Assembly (NCBI GenBank): GCA_031394045.1
Contig: JANMWN010000140.1
Coordinates: 1 to 5,655, forward strand
Length of the DNA stretch: 5,655 nt
Source: JANYIP01 sp031394045
GTDB taxonomy: Bacteria > Actinomycetota > Actinomycetes > Prado026
Reading direction: 5' to 3'
How positions within the stretch are numbered: position 1 is the stretch's first letter; each line of letters opens with the position of its first letter. This document shows positions 1 to 5,502 of the stretch, one piece after another. The notes beneath the pieces are model-generated. The model was not told the DNA's origin and did no database searches. It worked only from the letters and a program-made list of their open reading frames with translations. Both the position numbers and the translations under genes were made by a program.

Positions 1-1
1 G

Positions 2-229
2 TGGCTTGGCGGCGGCGGCGAGACGACGGTTTTGCCCATCCGAGCGGTTGACGAGAGCTACTCTGCTGCGTGATCGGACGCAGGCGGTGATCACCACCGA
101 CGAGTCAGTGATGCGCAACCTGATCAAGGCGCGGAGGACAAGGACCGGCTCGCTCGTTGGGAGCAGAACCTGCGTCGCCGTGAGCAGGAGCTTCGCGAGG
201 ATCCTGACTCACCGGCTCCTGGTAGCTAG
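2..229 (+). pseudogene. possible frame-disrupted C-terminal remnant of an unrecognised gene
   Basis: This is a weak call. The frame beginning at position 2 reads plausibly from the left edge to an in-frame TGA at 71-73. The same frame then becomes protein-like again from about 128 to a TAG at 227-229, giving a charged, coiled-coil-like tail (EDKDRLARWEQNLRRREQEL) with good G/C third positions. Between about 84 and 128 the adjacent frame (codons starting at multiples of 3) looks more coding-like (TQAVITTDESVMRNLIK). One gained and one lost base would join the three pieces into a single reading. No usable ATG, GTG or TTG start lies in the last open segment, and the product family is not recognised. 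The remnant converges on the minus-strand glycosyltransferase, overlapping it at 226-229. It could be a decayed gene, an assembly error in a real gene running in from the left, or chance. Confidence 0.3.
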
Positions 230-1536
230 CGGCGGCCGAGGACCTTGGCAGCGGTGCGATAGGCACGCTGCTTCACGCCGCGACTGATCTTGCGGCCCAC
301 CTTGGCACCGGCGGCGACCGCCGCCACTGCCAGCGACGCAGGCAGGTCGCGACCCGACGGGCGCAGCCGCAGCGATCGCAGCGCAGCCGGGAACGGGTAA
401 GGGTCGAGCAGCACCGGAACCGGCTGCCAGCGGCGGGGCATCTCGGCGCCGCGATACGTACGCGACTCCGGCGGCACACCCCCGCCGAGCGCCGCCACCA
501 AGCGGTCGGCCTGGACCTCGGGCGCGTACCCGGCCATCGCCGCCTCGCGGGCGGCGACTCCCATCGCCACCCGCGCCGGACGATCGGCGGCCAGCTGCGT
601 CAATGCGTCGAACCAGTCGGCGGGCGTCGATGCGAGCAGCCCGGTCGTACCCGCGTCGATGGCAGCCACGAACGGAGGCGTCGGCGTCGCGATCGTGGGG
701 GTCTCGACCAGTGCAGCCTCGAGCCACTTGATCGCGCTCTTGGCGTCGGTGAAAGCATTGCGGGCCAACGGCGCGAGGGTCACGTCGACGCTGCGCAGCA
801 GGGCGGGCAGCGCGTCCCACTCGACCAGGGTCAGGGTACGGACCTGCCCCGAGACCGCTGCCAGCGCGGCCGTGGCCTTGACCTTGCCCACCAGCCAGAG
901 CTCGGCCTCGGCGTGGACGTGCAGGAACTCGACGACACCGTCCTCGATCGAGGCCCAGTCCGCGTCATGCGTCGCCGAGCCGCTGAAGTAACCGAGCCGG
1001 AAGCCGGGGTGCGCCCGCGGAACCGCCCGCGCAACCCCCGCCAGATTCGCGCCGACAAGCCCGATCCCGTTGGGCAGCAACGCCGATGGCGCATCGGTGA
1101 GCAGCGCAAGCTCGTCCAGGATCTGAGCCGTGCTGCCCGTGACCAGGTCGGCGTACGGCACGAGCTGAGCCCGCAGGGCGACGTCGCTGCGGAACGTCTC
1201 CTGCTGCTGCGCGGTGAGCGAGTCCAGGAAGTCCATCCCGGCCAGGTGCTCGGCGCGGAAGACGAGGTCGTCGACGTCGTACGTGACCAGAGGTGGCGCC
1301 GGGCCGCCCCGCAACCCCTCGATCAGCTCGACCATGTCCTGACCGCCCGGGCACCGGTAGAGGACGACGACGTCGGCGCGCTCGGCCAGCGCGGCCGCCC
1401 GACGGTCGGTGAAGTGGACCGCGGCCGTGAGCGCGCCCCTCGACCGCAACGCCTCCTCGGGCAGCCGGACGCGGTAACGAAGGGTCGCCGACGCCCCGCT
1501 GCCGGAGACGAACAGGACCCGACGGGGATCCGTCAC
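226..1536 (-). CDS. GT-B fold glycosyltransferase (GT4-like), cell-surface glycan synthesis
   Basis: A 436-residue cytoplasmic glycosyltransferase that probably moves a sugar from a nucleotide donor onto a lipid-linked or growing surface polysaccharide; donor and acceptor cannot be read from sequence. Visible landmarks are an N-terminal Rossmann start (RRVLFVSGSG, residues 5-14) followed by a TLRYRVRLPEEAL segment typical of this group, YDVDDLVF (86-93), GYFSGSATHDADW (182-194), DVTLAPL (251-257), and the donor-site block SAIKWLEAALVETPTIAT (267-284) with the conserved Glu273. The last 40 or so residues are hydrophobic then strongly basic (KVGRKISRGVKQ...LGRR), which may aid binding to the inner membrane; this is inference. 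Start is GTG at 1536-1534, which overlaps the TGA of the upstream epimerase gene as GTGA, so translational coupling is likely; no strong Shine-Dalgarno is seen. Stop is TAG at 228-226. The family-level call is firm, the exact sugar unknown. Confidence 0.9.
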   Translation of the reverse strand: MTDPRRVLFVSGSGASATLRYRVRLPEEALRSRGALTAAVHFTDRRAAALAERADVVVLYRCPGGQDMVELIEGLRGGPAPPLVTYDVDDLVFRAEHLAGMDFLDSLTAQQQETFRSDVALRAQLVPYADLVTGSTAQILDELALLTDAPSALLPNGIGLVGANLAGVARAVPRAHPGFRLGYFSGSATHDADWASIEDGVVEFLHVHAEAELWLVGKVKATAALAAVSGQVRTLTLVEWDALPALLRSVDVTLAPLARNAFTDAKSAIKWLEAALVETPTIATPTPPFVAAIDAGTTGLLASTPADWFDALTQLAADRPARVAMGVAAREAAMAGYAPEVQADRLVAALGGGVPPESRTYRGAEMPRRWQPVPVLLDPYPFPAALRSLRLRPSGRDLPASLAVAAVAAGAKVGRKISRGVKQRAYRTAAKVLGRR

Positions 1537-2138
1537 CCGGCCGCACCCAGCGAATCCGTGAAGGCCATGCAGGCTGCGTAGTCGGGCAGCAGCCCGTCCG
1601 CCAGCGCCTGCGCGAGCGACGGCGCCTCTGCGTCCTTGGGCGACAGCAACAGCTCGAGGTCGCTCGGCCAGCTGATGCCGAGCGCGGGGTCGAGCGGGTC
1701 GAGGCCGTGCTCGCGGGTGGGGCTGTAGACCTCGGAGCAGAGATAGCTGACGGTCGCGTCATCGGTGAGCGCGAGGAACGCGTGGCCCAGTCCTTCGGGC
1801 AGGTACACGGCCCGCCGGTCGACGTCGTCCAGAACTACGCCCTCCGACGCCCCGAACGTCGGTGAGCCCACCCGGATGTCCACGATGACGTCGAGGACGG
1901 CGCCGCGTACGCAGGTGACGTACTTCGCCTGGCCGGGCGGCACGTCTGCGTAGTGCAGCCCGCGCAGCGTCCCCCGGCGCGAGACCGACAGGTTGGCCTG
2001 GGCCAGCCGCAGCGGGTGCCCGGCGGCGGCCTCGAGCTCCTCGAACCGGTACCACTCGAGGAACAGACCCCGGTCGTCGCCGAACGCCTTGGGGGTGAGC
2101 TCGAAGGCGTCGGGGACGGCCAGCGGTCGGATCTGCAT
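1533..2138 (-). CDS. rmlC: dTDP-4-dehydrorhamnose 3,5-epimerase (RmlC family)
   Basis: A 201-residue cupin-fold epimerase that converts dTDP-4-keto-6-deoxyglucose to dTDP-4-keto-L-rhamnose, the third step of dTDP-L-rhamnose synthesis, in the cytoplasm. The catalytic set is complete when compared with the well-studied Salmonella RmlC, all shifted by one residue: His62 in TLRGLHY, Lys72 in QAKYV, His119 in YLPEGLGHAF, Tyr132 in VSYLCSEVYSP and Asp169 in SPKDA. Other family signatures are DDRGLFLEWY (21-30) and QANLSVSRRG (47-56). Length is close to the usual 180-205. It is first in a two-gene minus-strand operon and its TGA (1535-1533) overlaps the GTG of the glycosyltransferase gene. The ATG at 2138-2136 has no Shine-Dalgarno but sits 6 bases after a TAGGCT -10 box, pointing to a leaderless message. 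Partner enzymes RmlA, RmlB and RmlD are not in the window. A related sugar 5-epimerase or 3-epimerase is possible, but the full dyad favours RmlC. Confidence 0.95.
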   Translation of the reverse strand: MQIRPLAVPDAFELTPKAFGDDRGLFLEWYRFEELEAAAGHPLRLAQANLSVSRRGTLRGLHYADVPPGQAKYVTCVRGAVLDVIVDIRVGSPTFGASEGVVLDDVDRRAVYLPEGLGHAFLALTDDATVSYLCSEVYSPTREHGLDPLDPALGISWPSDLELLLSPKDAEAPSLAQALADGLLPDYAACMAFTDSLGAAG

Positions 2139-2144
2139 GCGCGC

Positions 2145-2150
2145 AGCCTA
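2145..2150 (-). promoter_or_regulatory. predicted -10 box of leaderless rmlC promoter
   Basis: On the minus strand the sequence reads TAGGCT, then GCGCGC, then the rmlC ATG. TAGGCT fits the actinobacterial TANNNT -10 consensus. Six bases between box and ATG place the expected transcription start at the A of the ATG or next to it. No convincing -35 box is seen at 17-18 bases upstream, and no Shine-Dalgarno precedes the ATG, both compatible with a leaderless transcript. Confidence 0.5.
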
Positions 2151-2157
2151 ATCGGGT

Positions 2158-2169
2158 CGGGGCGCCCCG
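2158..2169. promoter_or_regulatory. 12-bp perfect palindrome between divergent promoters, candidate operator
   Basis: CGGGGCGCCCCG is its own reverse complement. Its centre (2163.5) lies almost exactly midway between the inner edges of the two predicted divergent -10 boxes (2150 and 2176). A dimeric regulator bound here could control both the rmlC operon and the large glycosyltransferase gene. Perfect palindromes made only of G and C arise fairly often by chance in DNA this GC-rich, so the call is tentative. Confidence 0.3.
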
Positions 2170-2175
2170 CTGAGA

Positions 2176-2181
2176 TAGCGT
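2176..2181 (+). promoter_or_regulatory. predicted -10 box for the large glycosyltransferase gene
   Basis: TAGCGT matches TANNNT in GC-rich surroundings (GAGATAGCGTGACG). Transcription would start near 2188-2189, giving a leader of about 40 bases before the ATG at 2231. The box overlaps the possible GTG start at 2180, which argues against that start if the promoter is real. No clear -35 is visible. Confidence 0.4.
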
Positions 2182-2221
2182 GACGCCGCCCCCAAGGACG
2201 CCCTCAGTCGCCAACGCAGCC

Positions 2222-2226
2222 GGAGA
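2222..2226 (+). promoter_or_regulatory. Shine-Dalgarno GGAGA that decides the start of the large glycosyltransferase
   Basis: GGAGA is followed by ACCG and then ATG at 2231-2233, a good spacing for a ribosome binding site. The alternative in-frame GTG at 2180 has no comparable element, and its extra 17 residues are a Pro/Ala-rich stretch that matches no domain. This favours ATG 2231. Confidence 0.6.
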
Positions 2227-2230
2227 ACCG

Positions 2231-5200
2231 ATGCCCTCGCTGACGCACCGCGTGCTGTGCCGGGCGCGCGCCGCGGCGGCGACCGTACGGCACGGGCCGC
2301 GCTGGATCCTGGCCCGCCGGCTGGCCGACGCCGGCCTCGTCGACCGCGAGTGGTACCAGCGCCAGACCGGCCGGACCTTCGGGTCGGACCGGGCAGCGGC
2401 ACTGCACTACCTCGGGACCGGGCGCCGGGCCGGCTGGTCGCCGCACCCGCTGGTCGAGCCGGAATGGATCACGCCGACCGGCTGGGCGACCGCACGGACC
2501 GACCCGGTGCAGCACTACCTTGCCGGTCACAGCGCGCGAGGCGGGCCGCACCCCTGCTTCGACGACGCGGTGGCGCTGGCAGCGGACCCGGGGCTCGCGG
2601 CAGCCGACCGAGGCGGCGTGCTCGGCGCGTACCTGCGGCAGCATGGCCCCGACGACCCGCTGCCGGTCCCCGCCGGGGCTGCTCCGACGACCCTGCGCCG
2701 GGTCCGCGAGCGCGTCGGGTCGGCCGTCAACCTGGTCGCCGCACAGAACGCCCGGCGCGGCGTACGTACCTCGACCAGCTGGGACCCCGCCGCCGACGCG
2801 CGCTACGTCGCCGAGTGGTCGGCGGCACCGGTCGTACCCACGGCCGGGCTCGCGCCGGACCAGCCCCTCGTCTCGATCGTGCTGCCGGTACGCAACCGGC
2901 CGGACCAGATCCGCACGGCGATCGCCTCGGTTCAGGCACAGACCTTCGACGGCTGGGAGCTCCTGGTCGTCGACGACGGCTCGACCGACACGACAGCCGA
3001 CGTGGTGGCCGAGCTGGCCGCTGGCGACCCCCGGATCAGGCTGGTACGGATCGCGGCGTCCGGGGCGAGCACCGCACGCAACGCCGGGGTCGGAGCAGCG
3101 CGCGGGCGCTACGTCGCCTTCCTCGACTCCGACAACGCCTGGGTCCCGCACTTCCTCGCAGTGACGCTGGCGGCGATGACCGCCGACGGCTTGCGGGCCG
3201 CGTACGCCGTGGTCGAGATGCGCGGGGCGACCAGCACCCGCTACCTCGCCCACAGCGGGGGCCGGGCCGACCTCGAGGTCGCCAACCACATCGACCTCAA
3301 CGTGTTCGTCGCGGACCTCGCGCTGGTGCGGTCGGTCGGCGGGTTCGACCCGATGCTGCGCCGGATGATCGACTGGGACCTGGTGCTCAAGGTCGCCGCC
3401 TCGGACGAGCCTGTCCTGCTCCCCTTCGTTGGCGTCCACTACGTCGATGACAGCGGCCAGGCCGACCGCATCAGCGTGCGCGAGCCGACGTCGTGGGGGG
3501 AGGTGATGCTGGCCCGAAACCTCGTCGACTGGGCCGGTCTCGCCGAGGGAGTGGCGGCTCGTGCGGCTGGCCGTACCTCCGTCGTCGTCTCGGTCAAGGA
3601 CGACTGGGCCGCCGCGCTGTTCCTGGTGGACGGAGCCCTGGCCGACGCCGACGCGGGCACGGACAGCGACGCGGGCACGGACAGCGACGCAGAGGTCGAG
3701 GTCGTGCTCGTGGACCGGGCGTCGCGGGCCGCGGTCGCCCGCATCCTCGCGGCCCGCTATGGCGACGACCCGCGGGTGCAGGTGCTGCGGATGCCGCGCG
3801 ACGCCCGGGTCGCGGTCGCCTGGAGCCTTGGGCTGGCAGCCACCACCGGCGCGGTGGTCGTCCTGGTGGATGCCCGTTGCACCGTGCGCGCGAGTGGGTC
3901 GCCACTCGGCCGGCCCTGGTGGGCGCCCCTGCGGACCGCCCTCGACGACCCGACGGTCGCGGCTGTCGCGCCGTTGGTGCTGACCGAGACGGGGACGATC
4001 GCGTCAGCCGGCCTCGGCAGCCGAGGCGGTGCCGTGGTCGGGCCGTACCCGCTGTTCGCGGACGCGGCCCCCGAGGACGTGGTGGCCGGCGGGCTGCTCG
4101 ATGTCGCCGGTCTTGGCGACGACGCACTGGCCTTGCGCGCCGACGACGTCATCGACGCACAGGGCGCAAACCCTTGGTATGTCACAGGTCTGTGGGGCGC
4201 CGACCTTTCACTGCGGGTTGCTTCGACGGCGAGTGAGGCCGGCGTGACGAGGCGGCTCGTCGTCGTACCGGCCGTTCGCCTGGTCCGTACGAGCCAGGCT
4301 GATCCGATCGCGGCGGCAGACGTGGCCGGGCTGCTCGAGCGGGCCGGGTCGCTGCTGCCCGACGCCGACCGATGGGGCGAGGCCGAGGCGTTCGGTCGGG
4401 TGGGGCTCGCGGCCGGACCCGTCGAGGCACCCGCTGCCGGCGGGCTCGCCGTCGCCGCCGTCGTACGGGCTCCGGCAACGATCGGGTCGGGGCCCGCCGC
4501 CGGTCGACCCGCCCTGCGATGGGCGATCAAGATCGCGGCGCCCACTGGCGACCAGGGCGACAAGTGGGGTGACGTGCACTTCGCCTCCGACCTGGCCGCT
4601 GCACTGCGCCGGCTCGGCCAGCACGCTTGCGTCGACCGCCGTCCGGCGCACGACCGGTCCACCGCGCACCTGGACGACGTCGTCGTCAGTCTCCGCGGGC
4701 TGACGACGCCGATGCTCCGGCATCAGCAGGTCAACGTGCTGTGGGTGATCAGCCACCCCGACCTGGTGACCCCGGAGGAGGTGCGGTCCTACGACCTCGC
4801 CTTCGCCGCGAGCCTGACCTGGTCGGCGGCGATGTCCGAGCGGGCCGGCGTACCCGTCGAGCCCCTCCTGCAGGCGACCGACCCCGACCGGTTCCATCCC
4901 GACCTCGCCGAGCCGTCGACAGGGCCGGCCGCACTGTTCGTCGGCAACTCCCGCGGCGTGCAGCGGCCGGTCGTACGCGACGCGATCGCAGCCGGCGTCG
5001 ACCTGGCCGTCTACGGGACGCGGTGGGCGGACTTCATCGACCAGCGGTACGTACGCGGCGCGTACCTGCCCAACGAGACGGTCGGGGCCGCGTACCGCTC
5101 GGCCGGTGTCGTGCTCAACGACCACTGGCCGGACATGGCGGCGCAGGGGTTCATCTCGAACCGGGTGTTCGACGCGGTCGCAGCTGGCGGCCGGGTCCTC

Positions 5201-5428
5201 AGCGACCCGGTGAACGGCCTCGAGGAGACTTTCGAGGGTGCCGCGCGGGCGTACCGCACCGTCGACGAGCTGCGCCGCTGGGTGGGCCCGGAGCGCGGCA
5301 CCGCCTTCCCGGACGAGCAGCGGTTGCGCGAGATCTCGGCCCGGGTCCGCCGCGAGCACTCCTTCGACGCGCGCGCCGCCCGCCTCCTCGCCGCCGCCGT
5401 CGCCGCCCAGATTTCCCGTCGATCTTGA
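2231..5428 (+). CDS. three-module glycosyltransferase: GT2 domain, degenerate GT2-like domain, CgeB-like GT-B domain
   Basis: A 1065-residue protein (1082 if GTG 2180 is the start) likely to build a surface polysaccharide. Residues 33-111 carry two copies of a short module (EWY...ALHYL.TGRRAGWSPHPL, then EWI...VQHYLAGHSARGGPHPCF) often found at the N-terminus of multidomain GT2 proteins. Residues 212-440 form an intact GT-A domain: LVSIVLPVRNRP, VDDGSTD (247-253), the metal-binding DSD (299-301), GGFD (370-373) and DWD (381-383). Residues 449-690 follow the same GT-A order but with VDRAS for VDDGS, DAR (547-549) for DXD and no ED motif, so this copy is probably inactive. Residues 762-1050 resemble CgeB-type group 1 transferases, with WGDVHFASDLAAAL (779-792), LFVGNSRG (902-909), YRSAGVVLNDHWP (955-967) and SNRVFDAVAAGG (976-987). 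No membrane segment is evident. It is divergent from rmlC. Fold calls are firm; donors and acceptor are unknown. Confidence 0.9.
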   Translation: MPSLTHRVLCRARAAAATVRHGPRWILARRLADAGLVDREWYQRQTGRTFGSDRAAALHYLGTGRRAGWSPHPLVEPEWITPTGWATARTDPVQHYLAGHSARGGPHPCFDDAVALAADPGLAAADRGGVLGAYLRQHGPDDPLPVPAGAAPTTLRRVRERVGSAVNLVAAQNARRGVRTSTSWDPAADARYVAEWSAAPVVPTAGLAPDQPLVSIVLPVRNRPDQIRTAIASVQAQTFDGWELLVVDDGSTDTTADVVAELAAGDPRIRLVRIAASGASTARNAGVGAARGRYVAFLDSDNAWVPHFLAVTLAAMTADGLRAAYAVVEMRGATSTRYLAHSGGRADLEVANHIDLNVFVADLALVRSVGGFDPMLRRMIDWDLVLKVAASDEPVLLPFVGVHYVDDSGQADRISVREPTSWGEVMLARNLVDWAGLAEGVAARAAGRTSVVVSVKDDWAAALFLVDGALADADAGTDSDAGTDSDAEVEVVLVDRASRAAVARILAARYGDDPRVQVLRMPRDARVAVAWSLGLAATTGAVVVLVDARCTVRASGSPLGRPWWAPLRTALDDPTVAAVAPLVLTETGTIASAGLGSRGGAVVGPYPLFADAAPEDVVAGGLLDVAGLGDDALALRADDVIDAQGANPWYVTGLWGADLSLRVASTASEAGVTRRLVVVPAVRLVRTSQADPIAAADVAGLLERAGSLLPDADRWGEAEAFGRVGLAAGPVEAPAAGGLAVAAVVRAPATIGSGPAAGRPALRWAIKIAAPTGDQGDKWGDVHFASDLAAALRRLGQHACVDRRPAHDRSTAHLDDVVVSLRGLTTPMLRHQQVNVLWVISHPDLVTPEEVRSYDLAFAASLTWSAAMSERAGVPVEPLLQATDPDRFHPDLAEPSTGPAALFVGNSRGVQRPVVRDAIAAGVDLAVYGTRWADFIDQRYVRGAYLPNETVGAAYRSAGVVLNDHWPDMAAQGFISNRVFDAVAAGGRVLSDPVNGLEETFEGAARAYRTVDELRRWVGPERGTAFPDEQRLREISARVRREHSFDARAARLLAAAVAAQISRRS
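3650..3685 (+). repeat. 18-bp perfect tandem duplication inside the coding sequence
   Basis: GACGCGGGCACGGACAGC occurs twice back to back (3650-3667 and 3668-3685), followed by a partial third copy GACGCA. The unit is codon-aligned and encodes DAGTDS twice (residues 474-485), in an acidic loop of the degenerate second GT-A domain just before its AEVEVVLVD strand. Being a multiple of three, copy-number change would keep the frame. Confidence 0.9.
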
Positions 5429-5479
5429 GAGATGTCCGGTGCGTACCGGCGTGTCGCACGGACATCTCTTAAGATCGAC
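5418..5479. terminator. long inverted repeat, probable bidirectional terminator between convergent genes
   Basis: The left arm 5418-5443 and right arm 5455-5479 pair over 25 positions, with a single G-U wobble (5427) and one bulged G in the left arm, around an 11-base loop (5444-5454). The TGA stop of the large glycosyltransferase (5426-5428) lies inside the left arm, and the convergent glycosyltransferase ends 23 bases beyond the right arm. No U-run follows on either strand, as is common for actinobacterial hairpin terminators. The arms are long for a terminator, so a repeat-family or insertion-element remnant is an alternative. Confidence 0.7.
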
Positions 5480-5502
5480 TCGGAAGCGCGGGGCGGTGCG
5501 GT

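Noticed and set aside
6..287. 93-codon plus-strand frame starting at TTG 6 as an intact small gene
   Set aside because: Only its middle (about 84-128) looks coding; the rest is Arg/Ser-rich and it runs antisense into the end of the confident glycosyltransferase gene.
913..1581. 222-codon plus-strand open frame antisense to the GT-B gene
   Set aside because: It is opposite the conserved motifs YDVDDLVF and RYRVRLPEEAL and shows no protein-like pattern of its own.
2204..3439. 411-codon open frame on the minus strand opposite the large glycosyltransferase
   Set aside because: It is a shadow typical of GC-rich coding DNA: composition is Arg/Gly/Pro/Val-rich with no motif, and the plus strand encodes clear GT2 motifs throughout.
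2257..3450. 397-codon open frame on the plus strand in another phase of the same gene
   Set aside because: The product is almost entirely Arg, Gly, Pro and Ala with no domain, and the overlapping frame holds the conserved glycosyltransferase signatures.
3493..4236. 247-codon plus-strand frame overlapping the second GT-A domain, considered as evidence for a programmed frameshift
   Set aside because: The main frame is uninterrupted and stays GT-like; no slippery site is visible and the alternative product is Arg/Gly-rich.
4208..5359. 383-codon minus-strand open frame opposite the CgeB-like domain
   Set aside because: The plus strand carries recognisable GT-B motifs here; the minus frame looks like a compositional shadow.
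5418..5479. Inverted repeat as part of a CRISPR or tRNA-like structure
   Set aside because: There is only one repeat pair, no spacer periodicity, and no cloverleaf; a terminator or dispersed repeat fits better.
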